The notes below the pieces were generated by a model that worked only from the letters and a program-made list of their open reading frames with translations, had not been told where the DNA came from and made no database searches. Source: an uncultured Phycisphaerales bacterium (lineage in GTDB: Bacteria; Planctomycetota; Phycisphaerae; Phycisphaerales; SM1A02). Taken from it: a stretch of DNA of 44,843 nt. Made by a program: the position numbers and the translations under genes. The stretch covers positions 1 through 44,843 of the forward strand of contig CASICI010000013.1 of NCBI GenBank assembly GCA_949373145.1, given 5' to 3'. Below are positions 9,574-19,728 of the stretch, in pieces; within the stretch, counting starts at the first letter, position 1, and every line of letters starts with the position of its first letter.

Positions 9574-12123
9574 GAACCTCCCGACTGAGCGGTGACGGCC
9601 AGACCGGCCAGAACACGTTCGCGGCGCCGACGTTTGATGAGTGGTTTCACGTAAAAGGCGTAGATCATGCCGATGACCGCGATGACGCAGCCAAGCAGCT
9701 GGGTGTAGACACCGTTTCGATTGCCGACACCGAGGACGGTGTACCCCAACCCCTTCGAGGGCAGACCACCGTTTCTCGAAGCGGCGATCGGAGGGTCCCA
9801 TTGAGACTGGAAGAACCAGAGACCAGCGTGCTCCACGGGTTTGTTCATGCTCACGGGAAGTGGCTCGCCCCAGGTACCGTCATCATCGAAACGAAGAATG
9901 CTTCGATAGTCACGAATCGACCCACCACCATCGCTGTACCCACCGATGTAGGTCTCGAGCTCGAAGGTTTCGAGTGCCACGGGATCCGTGAGAGCCACGC
10001 GTTCCCGGGAGAAGACCATCTCGACATCTTTCCATGTTCCGTCGGCGGACTGCACGCGCAGCATGGTCGGTGCATAGAGGCTTTTGAATCGACCGAGAAG
10101 ATCGGAGGGGCCTTCGAAGGGATATTTCTGGAACTGCAGCCAGGTCGGCTTGATTCCAGTCGCGGATGCCCGAACCCAGGAATACAGATTTCCCATGTCA
10201 CGTTCCCGTTGGTTGGATGGCACGATCATGGGTGCGTCGGTGGCCACAGCTCGCGGGAAATATTCATCGACCGTGAGAAAGAGCTTTTCCTGAAGCTTGA
10301 TGGGATCACCGGTCGTGATCGGGAGAACACGGGGCTCGGTCGTTCCGATTCTCAGGATCGCTCGCAGACGTTCGGGCTCGGGTCCCGCCACGAACAACAG
10401 GCGCGCAGAGCCTGATCCGGGTGTGTAGGTCACGGTGATCGAGTCGTCCTGAATTCCACTTTCAGCCGGCGACGCCTCGGGATCATCGGGATCGATGTCA
10501 CGCGTGAGCGTGGGGTCATCGAAGACCCACCGTCGGAAGGAGCCTGATGGCGTGGTGATGTCTGCGAACAACACGGAGACGGTGGCCTGATCGAGGGTGA
10601 GATCATCCTGTTTTCCGGACAGCATGACCCGGTAGGTGCCGTCTTCAAGAAGCCAGGGTCTGCCATCACCGAAGCTGTCGACGGTACGTGTTTCGGTGAT
10701 TCCCAGAGTCGGAATCGAGACCGTGATCGTACCGGGCTTCTGCAACGATTCGAAACGGGCTTCCTCCGTGATGAACTTGAAGGCCAGAACGCCGTCCTCG
10801 GCTTTTGCACGTTCCGGATCGAAGGCTTCAAGTCGAGTGGTCGAAGTCGGTATGCCGGGAGAGGACAGAGAGATGTCGATGATCGGATTCAGTGGGTCGT
10901 CAGCCGTACCCGGTTCGAGTCGCGTCCGCATCTGGGCGTACCGCAGATAGCTGTCGATCATCAGGTCGGTGCCGGCAAGCGGATCATTCGGAGACACCGA
11001 AGGAACACGCACGGCCAGAGGATCCTCCCCTGCGGTGCGTCGACCGACCATGAAGACACTGGAGGCATCCGCGACGTAATCGTTGTACAGCGGGACTCCG
11101 GTCTTGTCGGGACGCAACGGCGTCGAGGCCGGACCGGACGTTCGATCCAACGCGTGGTCCCTTCTCACGCAGGTAGAGTGCCCAGTTCTTCGAAAGCGCC
11201 TCGCTCAGGTAGAACTCGTCCTGCGGAGCGTAGAGCAGAGTCGACCGGCCAGGTCGCGCTTCCACCAGACCGGTTCGCCGGTGACCTTCACCGCCCGCTG
11301 CATCGGCTGCTCGGCGCCGCCGGTGCGGACCAGGTCCTCGGTGAATTCCGGATAGCCGGCGAGCACCTGGCGGACGAAGCGGGTCATCGAAACCATCCAC
11401 CATCAGGTTCACGCTGAAGGCACGGGTCCCGGCGTCGTCGCCGGAGAGCAGCTCCCACTGGGGGTCGGTACCGAGCACCGAGACGCTCGACTGGCGCGGA
11501 GCCCTCGGCGTCGCGAACCGTGCTCGCTGTTTCCGGGAAACGGGACCGAGCAGCACGTGGCGTTCGCCGACCGGGTCCCCGTCTGGTCGTCCACCACCGA
11601 GCATCGACGAGGACCCGCCGGGACACCCGGCGTGTCACCCTCCACCTTGGTGCCGAAGTAGATCGAGGCTGCCGATGATCAGGATCGACGATGCCGCTGT
11701 GGATCATCCACACGCCGAGGTTCATCGACGCGCAGAAACGGATCCGCCTGAGGCGTGGTCACCACCAGACAGACCGCGATCGAAGTGATGACCAGGACGT
11801 CGAACGGCCACCAGTGGAACCATTCGAATTCGGTCATCTCCAGCAGAGGCGCTGCTGCCGGACCTGCTCGATGCACCCAGGCAGCTGGCGGAGAAGATGT
11901 TGGCACGCCTACCGGGATAGACCAGCCCCGCCGAACCCACCGCCATGTAGAGGAACAGCAGCACCAGCAGGACGATGCCGAGGCGCACGCTGCTGAAGAG
12001 GTCGAGCAGGAGTGTCACCGGCCCGCGTGATCTCGACGATGACGTGACATCGGAAGACTTCGGGGAGACTCTGGAGGAGGTGGCTGAACCAGAGTGGTTC
12101 GTCTGATCTGCAGGGGTGGTCAT
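9570..12123 (-). CDS. resB: ResB/Ccs1-like cytochrome c biogenesis protein, frame-broken at its 5' end
   Basis: The partner of CcsA in System II cytochrome c maturation. The N-terminus (start ATG 12123) shows the family's first helix after a Ser-rich lead: LLLDLFSSVRLGIVLLVLLF. The next pieces fall in other frames: WWPFDVLVITSIAVCLVV near 11740-11830, NLGVWMIHSGI near 11690-11725, then soluble stretches such as LLYAPQDEFYLSEALSKNW near 11150-11240. From about 11090 to the stop the frame is intact and includes a large periplasmic domain, the conserved ending of ResB (GLWFFQSQWDPP) and the last helix (TQLLGCVIAVIGMIYAFYV). At least six frame slips lie between 11090 and 11950. As the 3' two thirds is undamaged and coupled to ccsA, I read this as sequence error. 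Confidence 0.85.
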
Positions 12124-12252
12124 GGGGCATTCGTTCCTTGACAGATGATAGCCCGAAGAGAGCCATCCAATCCTGCTGAAATGGCGTCAAGGGCCTATGA
12201 TCTTGAGAATCGAATATTACCCACCCTTCAGTCTCAACGGAGTACAGGCACC

Positions 12253-12999
12253 ATGTCCATGACCCTTCTTCAGCGCGTTGCACTCACCGGTCTCTGCCTT
12301 GCCGTCGCAGGACCGCTCAACGCGTGCCAGAAAAACCCTGTGGATTCCACTGAGCCCAAGGCCGCAACGACCGTGCAGGACACCCTCAAGCCGACTCAAG
12401 AAGTCATGGAGGAGGCGCGCCTCGAATACGTGATGCTCGAGACGACCAAGGGCAACATCCTTCTGGAACTCGATCGAGCCCGTGCCCCCATCAGCGTGCG
12501 AAATTTCATCGGCTACGTGAAGGATGGCACCTACAACGGAACCATCTTCCACCGCGTGATGTCGGGCTTCATGATTCAGGGTGGTGGGTTCACGCCCGCC
12601 ATGGTGAAGAAACCAACCAAGGCGCCCATTCAGAATGAATGGCGCAACGGCCTGAAGAACGAAGTCGGCACCATCGCGATGGCACGGACGGAGAATCCCA
12701 ATTCAGCCACCACCCAGTTCTTCATCAACGTGGCCAAGAACAGCAGCCTCGACCAGCCGATGTCGGGTGGCGCAGGCTACGCGGTCTTCGGCAAGGTCGT
12801 GATGGGCATGGATACCGTCGACAAGATTCGAACCGCCCCCACCGGAGTCACACCAGACGCCAGTGGACGCCCATTCCGAGACGTGCCGGTCAGCGTGATC
12901 GAGATCAAGAAGGCCGTGCAGGTCGCACCTGACGCCGCCAGGAAGATGCTCGACACGGTCGATGACACCTCGAAAGCGGCGTCCGAAACACCAAGCTGA
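12253..12999 (+). CDS. ppiB: Cyclophilin-type peptidyl-prolyl isomerase, probable lipoprotein
   Basis: A 248-residue cis-trans prolyl isomerase, likely acting on proteins outside the cytoplasm. The chosen ATG gives a signal sequence (LLQRVALTGLCLAVAGPLNAC) with a lipobox-like LNAC, making Cys25 the acylation site; N at -2 is a little unusual. The cyclophilin domain begins about residue 58 (MLETTKGNILLELD) and contains the active-site FHR (99-101), FMIQGG, and a TAMARTxxPNSATTQFFIN-like block (IAMARTENPNSATTQFFI). A Lys/Asp-rich tail follows the domain. It is divergent from resB, with 129 bases between the two starts, and converges on the aldehyde dehydrogenase with only 15 bases between stops. 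Confidence 0.92.
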   Translation: MSMTLLQRVALTGLCLAVAGPLNACQKNPVDSTEPKAATTVQDTLKPTQEVMEEARLEYVMLETTKGNILLELDRARAPISVRNFIGYVKDGTYNGTIFHRVMSGFMIQGGGFTPAMVKKPTKAPIQNEWRNGLKNEVGTIAMARTENPNSATTQFFINVAKNSSLDQPMSGGAGYAVFGKVVMGMDTVDKIRTAPTGVTPDASGRPFRDVPVSVIEIKKAVQVAPDAARKMLDTVDDTSKAASETPS

Positions 13000-13014
13000 C
13001 GCGACGAAACAGGG

Positions 13015-14595
13015 TCATTCCCCGAAGGAAATACCTTGTGCGAGCGGTAGATCATCCCCCCAGTTGAGGGTGCAGGTCTGACGCCGCATGTACTGCCTCC
13101 AGGCATCCGAACCCGATTCCCGCCCGCCCGCCGGTGTCCTTCTCGCCCCCGAAGGCACCGCCGATCTCGGCGCCACTGGTGCCGATGTTCACGTTGGCGA
13201 TGCCACAGTCACTTCCGAGGTGGGACAGGAATCGTTCCGCGGTCCGCATCGAGTCGGTGAAGATCGCACTCGAGAGCCCGTGACTCGGCACTCGTTCTGC
13301 AGCGCCACCGCCTCCTCGAAGGAGTCGACACGGTGAAGACGTAGAGGATCGGCGCGAACGTCTCGTCTCGAGTGATCGGAGGGTGGGCACCCACCGGCAC
13401 CCGAATGATGGTGGGTTCGACGTAAAAGCCTTCACGTCCCGCCATGCGTTCGATCCCTTCGACTCCACCGCACAGCACCTCACATCCCTGCTCGAGCGCC
13501 TGGTTGATCGCCGTGTGCATCGCATCGATGGAGGACTGACGAACCAACGGGCCCATCAAGGTGGACTCCTCGAGCTGGTGGCCGATGGGAATCGAGTCGT
13601 AGGCGGGGAGCAAGGTCTGCACGACCTGGTCCACGCAGTCGGCGTGGCAGATCAATCGACGGGTGGAGGTGCAGCGCTGACCGGCGGTCCCCACCGCGCC
13701 GAAAAGCACGGCGCGAGGAGCCAGATCGAGGTCCGCATCGGACATGATGATCATCGCGTTGTTTCCGCCGAGCTCGAGCAGGGTCTTGCCCAGGCGTCCC
13801 CCCACCACTTCACCGACGCGTCGGCCCATGCGGCAGGATCCGGTGGCGGAAATCAGGGGAAGGCGGCGATCGGCGATCAGGCGTTCGCCGATCTCGTCGT
13901 CGGAGCCGATCACCAGTCCGAAGACGTCGCGCGGATCGCCGTTGGCAGGGGTGAAGACGTCCTGAGATCCCATCACCTCCCGAGCGATCTCGTTCATGGC
14001 GATCGCCGTGAGAGGTGCCATGAGCGACGGCTTCCAGATCATGGTGTCTCCACAGATCGCGGCCAGCATCGAGTTCCACGCCCAGACCGCGGCGGGGAAG
14101 TTGAAGGCGGTGATGATTCCGATCGTGCCCAGCGGATGCCACTGTTCGTACATGCGGTGCCGAGGACGCTCGGAGTGCATGGTGAGCCCGTGCAATTGAC
14201 GGGACAGGCCCACCGCGAAGTCCGCGATGTCAACGCATTCCTGCATCTCCCCGATGCCTTCGGGGCGGATCTTTCCGCTTTCAAGGGAAACCAGTTCACC
14301 CAGCGGTTCGATCTCGCTCGCGGAAGGCGTTGCCGATCCGACGCACCAGTCTCACCACGCTTGGGAGCGGGCAGCATCGCCCACTCCGCCCTGCACCGCG
14401 CTGCGCCCGCGCCGACCACGCGTTCGTAGCCGTCTGCCCTCATCGAGGCGCACCGCAGGCGGTGACGCGTCCCGTTCCCGGATCGATCGAGTCGACGGAT
14501 CGTGTGAAGTCCCCGGAGGCACACGACCCGAGGGATGGGCGGCGAGTGCCGCTGGCGACGAGAAGATCCTGTGACGCGAGCTGGGTGGTATTCAT
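13015..14595 (-). CDS. ALDH7-type aldehyde dehydrogenase (aminoadipate semialdehyde type), frame-broken
   Basis: An NAD(P)-dependent aldehyde dehydrogenase of the antiquitin/ALDH7 class, whose best-known members oxidise alpha-aminoadipate semialdehyde in lysine breakdown. Visible are [17 protein letters not shown] (cofactor domain), [13 protein letters not shown] with the general-base Glu, and [13 protein letters not shown] with the nucleophile Cys. The C-terminal half shows [18 protein letters not shown] and [12 protein letters not shown], which is typical of ALDH7. The end is reconstructed as [19 protein letters not shown], stop 13015; the start is ATG 14595. Slips occur near 14240-14430, 13270-13330 and 13090-13120. 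It is divergent from a CoA-transferase gene 66 bases away. The class is well supported; the exact substrate is not. Confidence 0.85.
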
Positions 14596-14661
14596 GGCGT
14601 GCAGGGTACCCCATCGGAGCCGTTCGAGGTCGCTACCCTCTAGCCGGCGGAGGTCCCATTC

Positions 14662-15332
14662 ATGCCACTCGATCAGAAATCGGCATCACCGCGCGCGCCG
14701 CTCGCGAACTTCAAGACGGCCATTACGTCAATCTCGGCATCGGCATGCCCACCCTGGTCGCCAACCACGTTCCCGAAGGCATGACCGTCTGGCTTCAATC
14801 CGAGAACGGCCTGCTCGGCATGGGGCCGTTTCCCCACCGACGACGACGTGGATCCCAACCTCATCAATGCCGGCAAGCAGACCGTGACCGGAGTCGACCG
14901 GCCACAGCTTCTTCTCCTCGGCGGAGAGTTTCGGAATGATTCGTGGCGGCCACATCGACCTCGCCATTCTTGGTGCCATGGAAGTCAGCCAGGAAGGCGA
15001 CATCGCCAACTGGATGATCCCCGGCAAGATGGTCAAGGGCATGGGCGGCGCGATGGACCTGGTCGCAGGCGTGCAGCAAGGTCATCGTCACCATGGAGCA
15101 CTGCAACCGCAAGGGCGCCCCCAAGATCATTCCCGAGTGCACGCTGCCACTCACCGGTCTTCGCTGCATCGACATGATCATCACCGACCTCTGCGTGATG
15201 GTGATGGATGAGGAACACCGGAGATTCCGAGTCACCGAAATCGCCCCGGGCGTGACCCGTGAAGAGATCGAAACGAAGACGACGGCCGAACTTCTGTTCG
15301 CAGATGAACTCATCGAAATCGCAACCGCCTGA
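14662..15332 (+). CDS. 3-oxoacid (succinyl-CoA/acetoacetate) CoA-transferase, subunit B, frame-broken
   Basis: This subunit carries the catalytic Glu of class I CoA-transferases that activate acetoacetate or related 3-oxoacids. GGAGG at 14649-14653 precedes the ATG. Motifs: [18 protein letters not shown], then [12 protein letters not shown] with the active-site Glu of S-E-N-G. After slips near 14828 and 14930 comes [18 protein letters not shown], then [16 protein letters not shown], and after a slip near 15078 [17 protein letters not shown]. About 223 residues, a normal length for subunit B. Subunit A is normally encoded next door; here the upstream gene is a divergent aldehyde dehydrogenase and the downstream gene is unrelated, so the partner must lie elsewhere. 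Confidence 0.87.
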
Positions 15333-15353
15333 CCACCGGAGACACCGAAGACC

Positions 15354-16657
15354 ATGATCCGGAACACGCTTCTCGGCATGCTGCTCTGCATCCTCACGGC
15401 TCCTTTCTCGCTCTCGACGAGCAGGACACCGACTTCAGGCCTCTGTTCAACGGGAGAACCTCGACGGATGGGTGAACGTCAACGGTGCCGAAGACACCTG
15501 GCGAGCCGAATCCGGCATGCTTCGTTGCACGGGAAAGCCCGTCTGCGTCCTGCGCACCGATCGCATGTACGAGAATTTCGTGCTTGAACTCCAATGGCGC
15601 CACGCAAGCCCCAAGGGCAATGCCGGCGTCTTCGTCTGGAGCGATCCGCTTCCGGCCCTGGGGGTGCCCTTCACCCGCGCGGTCGAGGTCCAGGTGATGC
15701 TCGGCCTCGACACCGAGAACTACACCAGCGAGGGGGACATCTTCTCGATCTGGGGTGCGACCATGACCCCGGAGCGAGCGCATCCCGCGGGCTGGAAGCG
15801 ATGCCTTCCAAGCGAAGCCCGCACCAAGGGCGCCGGTGAGTGGAACGACTACCGAATCACCTGTCTCGACGGCACGATCTCCCTTGGAGGTCAACGGCAA
15901 GACGGTCTCGGGCGGCTACGACGTGAATCCCAGACGCGGCTACATCTGCCTCGAGGCCGAAGGCACCGAGATCGACTTCAAGAACCTGATCATCAAGGAA
16001 CTGCCCGCAAGCAATTCCCCGCTGGCGGAAGTCGCCAACGACGCCGTCGGGTTCACCTCCCTCTTCAACGGCCTGGATCTCACGGGATGGAAGACCAGGA
16101 CATGCTGACCCCGAAGCCTGGACGGCCGGGCAGGAGAGAATCGTCCACGATGGCAGTGCCGGGCGACCTCTGGTCGGAGAAGAGCTACGGCGACTTCGTG
16201 CTGATGGCGGACTGGCGATGGGTGGGTGACTCGCAGGGCATGAAGGAACGACCGATCATCGGCGACGACGGACGCAACACCGGAGAGACCGTCGAGGTCG
16301 AGGAACGAGACAGCGGCATCTACCTTCGAGGCAGCAGCAAGAGCCAGGTCAACATCTGGGAATGGCCGGCAGGTTCCGGAGAGGTCTGGGGCTACCGCAC
16401 CGACGAATCGATGTCGGACGAGGTCCGGGCCGCATCAACCCCTCGAAGCCGGGCCGACGCCCCACCGGTTCCTGGAACCGCTTCATCATCACCATGCGCG
16501 GCGAACTGCTCACGGTGAACCTCAACGGCGTCACCGTCCTCGAGAACGCGCCCAGTTGCCGGGCATCCCGACGACCGGACCGATCGCCCTGCAGAGCCAC
16601 CGCTCCGCGATCGAGTTCACCAACCTCTTCGTGACTCGAGCTTGCCTTCGCAAGTGA
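15354..16657 (+). CDS. Exported protein with two DUF1080 (3-keto-disaccharide hydrolase-like) domains, frame-broken
   Basis: A signal peptide (MIRNTLLGMLLCILTA) is followed, after a slip near 15410-15460, by the first DUF1080 domain. Its opening is DFRPLFNGENLDGWVNVNGA, and GNAGVFVWSD and YICLEAEGTEIDFKNLIIKE follow. A second copy starts near residue 230 with GFTSLFNGLDLTGWK. It continues through DFVLMADWRW and DSGIYLRGS and closes with GPIALQSHRSAIEFTNLFV. DUF1080 is a concanavalin-like beta sandwich abundant in planctomycetes; some members hydrolyse 3-keto-glycosides. Slips are visible near 15880, 16105-16140, 16430 and 16550. It follows the CoA-transferase by 21 bases and may share its transcript, but I see no metabolic link. 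Confidence 0.82.
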
Positions 16658-16682
16658 ATGAGACTCGAAGTGGACGAGCCGT

Positions 16683-18033
16683 TCAGGCCTCGGTCGATTC
16701 CATCCAGGCGTCGGCACAACGGCCCGCGCTCTTGGTGCTGCTGACCTCGCCGCCGCTTGAACCTCGTAGCTGCCCGACTCCACTCGCGATCGCGCACGCG
16801 ATTCGGACCGCTTCAAGGAAGCGATCGACCTCAGGATTCGTTGTTGTAGAGATTCCGAAGGACACCCGCACCGCCCCGGGGCGGACCTCCGCTTCTTCGG
16901 TCACGCCACGCCTGGGCCGATCGAAGCAGCAGCATCCGCATGCACGTGCGCACAGAAGCGGCCGTTGCGGACCGCGATCCCGGACTCGGCACCGAGCACC
17001 GCGGCACACAGCAGATCGCTCACGCTCTGCGACATTGAACGTGAGGATGCCCACCCGTTCCTCGAAGCGAAGGCGGACCGTAGAGCGTGATGCCACTTCG
17101 ATCTCCGGAAGACCGTCCCAGGCACTGCTTGGACAGCAGGCGCAGCTCGTGCTCCCGAATCCGATCCATCCCGACGGTCTCGGACAGGAAATCGATGACG
17201 CTGGCGAGCCCGATGACCCCCGCGACGTTGGGCGTGCCGCCCTGGTGTCGATCCGGAGACGGCAGCCACTGCGACCGAATCGGGACTCGACCACGGACGG
17301 CGGTGCCTCCCTCCGGGGAGGTACGGCGGCGCCGCGTCGAAGAGCTTGCCCGCGGACCGTAGAGAAATCCGATTCCGAACGGGGCGTACATCTTGTGACC
17401 GGCCGCGGTGATGAAAATCGATGTGTCCGGGGTCGCCCGTGCGGACGCACATCCACCTGGCGCGTGCGCCATCAGCTGGGCCCCGTCCACGCAGATCAGA
17501 GCACCGTGCTCGATGCGCCAGACGTCCGCGATCTCGTGGATCGGGGGCATCCATCCGGTCACGTTGGCCGCTCCGGAGACCGCGACCAGCTTCATCTGCT
17601 CGGTGCGCAGCACCTCTGCCATGGCATCGAGGTCCAGACGACAGATCCGCAGTCCAGACCGACGCGCACGACCTCACCGCGGTCTCGATGCGGAAGGTCG
17701 TTGGAATGATGCTCGAGGTCGGTGACCACCACCTTGCCCGGGTGGATGCGCAGACCACGTGCGCGACCAGATCACAGGCGTGGGTCGTGTTCGCGGTGAA
17801 GACCACGCACCCTTCATCGAGGTTGCCTCCCACGAACCGCGCGCAGGTTCCGTAGGCAGCTCTCGAAGCGGTCGGTGGCCGAACGGGCCAGCGAATGCGT
17901 CGCCCGATGAACGTTCGAATACTCCACGCCCGAGAAACTGCAGTGTACGCCTGCAAGGCCGTCGAGCTGGAGGATGCGTGGTGGCGGCGTGATCGAGGTA
18001 GACCAGCGGGACGCTGACACCCCATCGGTGCAA
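16683..18033 (-). CDS. Cysteine desulfurase-like class V aminotransferase, frame-broken
   Basis: A PLP enzyme of the SufS/NifS group, which takes sulfur from cysteine for Fe-S cluster or thio-cofactor assembly. Segments across frames are: VPLVYLDHAATTHP at the N-terminus, NVHRATHSLARSATDRFE, GCVVFTANTTHACDLVAHV, VSGAANVTGWMPPIHEIA, the cofactor Asp in ICVDGAQLMAHAP, and the PLP lysine in ITAAGHKMYAPFGIGFLYG. Then come GTPNVAGVIGLASVIDFL, GILTFNV, a probable catalytic Cys in AVRNGRFCAH (the R-x-G-x-x-C loop of SufS-type enzymes), and the ending VRVSFGISTTTNPEVDRFL. There are at least six slips. A TTG at 18033 fits the first segment, but the true start is uncertain in this error-rich stretch. 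It follows the rhodanese gene closely, a sensible sulfur-transfer pair. Confidence 0.8.
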
Positions 18034-18060
18034 TCGATGCGAGCGGTCGTGATGGGAAAG

Positions 18061-18564
18061 TCACGCGCGAACGGAGTCCCAGTCACCGAGGTCGACCGCC
18101 GACGTGCTTGCGAATGTCCCCCTGAACGGAGTGGACGCGGAGCTCCGACAGAACGCTGCCGCCACGAATGACCGGATGCGACCTGCGTCTGCGCCAGGCC
18201 TCGATGCCACCCGCAAGCGACGCGGACATTGACGAACCCCATCGGCCCCAGAGTCTGCGCGCGGCCAGTGCCGAGCGGTTTCCACTCTCGCAGTACAGAA
18301 CGATCGTCGGCGTCGTGATCCAGGGAGAGATTCGTCTGGCCGACCAGTTTCTCAAGTCTGGCCACGCGGAGACAACCAGCTGCACCCTCGAGCAGCCCGT
18401 CAACCGACTTCGATCTGAAGTCCCGGACGTCGATGAGCATGACCGATCACTGCCGAGGTGCTTCGAACTCGTCCGGCTGGATCTCGATGATCTCGGAACG
18501 AGCGCATCTGACTCAGTTCCGCGTAGGTCGATGAATGGATATGGGATCCGTCGAGTGTGGACAT
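18061..18564 (-). CDS. Rhodanese-domain sulfurtransferase, frame-broken
   Basis: A single-domain rhodanese. The start ATG at 18564 opens with MSTLDGSHIHSSTYAELSQM, then after a slip IIEIQPDEFEAPRQ and VMLIDVRDFRS, which is the standard rhodanese opening. The active-site loop is VLYCESGNRSALAARRL with the catalytic Cys, followed by SLAGGIEAWRR near the end. The 3' end is taken from the frame that stops at 18061; another frame runs to 18083. About 165 residues. It lies between the fliA terminator and a cysteine desulfurase on the same strand. A role in passing persulfide from the desulfurase is plausible but inferred from position only. Confidence 0.78.
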
Positions 18565-18609
18565 GGAAACAGTCTACCACCAAGGAATTGGAAAGGTCAC
18601 CAACAAAAA

Positions 18610-18633
18610 CGAAGGGCCCTGACGGGCCCTTCG
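18610..18633 (-). terminator. Intrinsic terminator after fliA
   Basis: A perfect 10-bp stem (CGAAGGGCCC at 18610-18619 and GGGCCCTTCG at 18624-18633) with a 4-base loop. On the minus strand it is followed by TTTTTG. It lies 35 bases past the fliA stop and closes the flagellar transcription unit. Confidence 0.88.
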
Positions 18634-18668
18634 TGCAGGGAGCTTTGAGGCCAATTCCGACAGCGCGT

Positions 18669-19703
18669 TCAGAATTCCTTTTCACGGTGCTGCATCTGGG
18701 CCTTGAGCCGCGAGCCAGAATCGAGGAGTGCATCTGACTGACACGACTTTCGGAGAGATCAAGCGTCAGTCCGATTTCCTTCATCGTCATCTCTTCGTAG
18801 TAGTAGAGGATGACGATCAGTCGTTCGGCACGGGTCAGGCCCTTGGTGATCAGCCCCTGGAGGTCCTGTCGCTGCACGCAGCGCAGCGGATCCTCCTGAC
18901 GGGTGTCCTTGATGACGTCGATCTCACGCACGTCCTTGCTGGAATCGGTCTCGAACCACTTCCGGGTCAGACTCGACCACACCCACGGGCTGCGAGTCAC
19001 GAATGACCTTCTTGTACTCGCCGAACTGTCCAGCTGCATGTGCGATGGAGATCTGCTGCGTCAGTGACGCCTTGGGACCGCTGCGCATCTCGATCGATGC
19101 GTCGCTTGCCTGGTCGACCTTGGAGCTGCGAGCCCGGACCAGTCGGGGGACCCAGTCCATGTGGCGGAGTTCGTCGAAGATCGCGCCCTTGATGCGGGTG
19201 CCGCAATAGGTCTCGAACTTCACACCGCGTTCGGTGTCGAAGGCCTCGATGGCATCCATGAGTCCGAAGATGCCGGCGGACATGAGATCCTCGACTTCGA
19301 CCTCGTTCGGAAGTCGCATGTGCATGCGCTCCGCGGTGTACTTCACGATGTCGTAGTACTTCTTGGCGAGGAAGTCGCGCATCGTCTTGCAGCCCCACTC
19401 TCGGTAGAGATGCCAGACGTTCTCCATACCCTGTTCAGCTTCGATTTCACGGAGCTGATCTTCGGTGTATTCGCTGGTGAAATCGCGTCGGCAGGCCCGT
19501 CGAGAACGACGCTTGGGCTTCTGTTCCGCCTCGGGTTCAGCCGTCTTGGTCACTTCGACCGCGACGTCCTGGGCAACCTCGGTCAACTCGACGATTTCCA
19601 CCGTCTTCTTGGTCGACGTGCGACCGGTTGCCGTGGTCTTTTCAGTTGTCTTTGTCTTTTTCTTGACGCTTTTCTGCGTCGTACTCGTTGATGAATTCGC
19701 CAT
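18669..19703 (-). CDS. fliA: Flagellar sigma factor (sigma-28, FliA/WhiG type), frame-broken near its 3' end
   Basis: An RNA polymerase sigma factor for late flagellar and chemotaxis genes. The start ATG at 19703 has AAGGAG about eight bases upstream. The first 70 residues are an unusual low-complexity extension rich in Thr and Lys (KKKTKTTEKTTATGRTSTKK), absent from ordinary FliA. Sigma region 2 follows: VEDLMSAGIFGLMDAIEAFD, GVKFETYCGTRIKGAIFDEL and RHMDWVPRLVR, all FliA-like. Region 4 appears after a slip near 18960-18990: GLTRAERLIVILYYYEEMT with MKEIGLTLDLSESRVSQMHS as the helix-turn-helix. A last slip near 18712 gives the ending RLKAQMQHREKEF and stop at 18669. About 345 residues in total. 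It is the last gene of the flagellar block. Confidence 0.9.
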
Positions 19704-19728
19704 GCGGTCCGCTCCTTGACCTTGCCAC

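Noticed and set aside
13383-14429. A 348-codon open frame antisense to the aldehyde dehydrogenase
   Set aside because: No recognisable domain; the opposite strand carries clear ALDH motifs over the same bases.
1-18990. Programmed frameshifting or a pseudogene cluster as explanation of the broken genes
   Set aside because: There are too many breaks, without a shared slippery motif, in unrelated genes including essential ones; sequence error is simpler.
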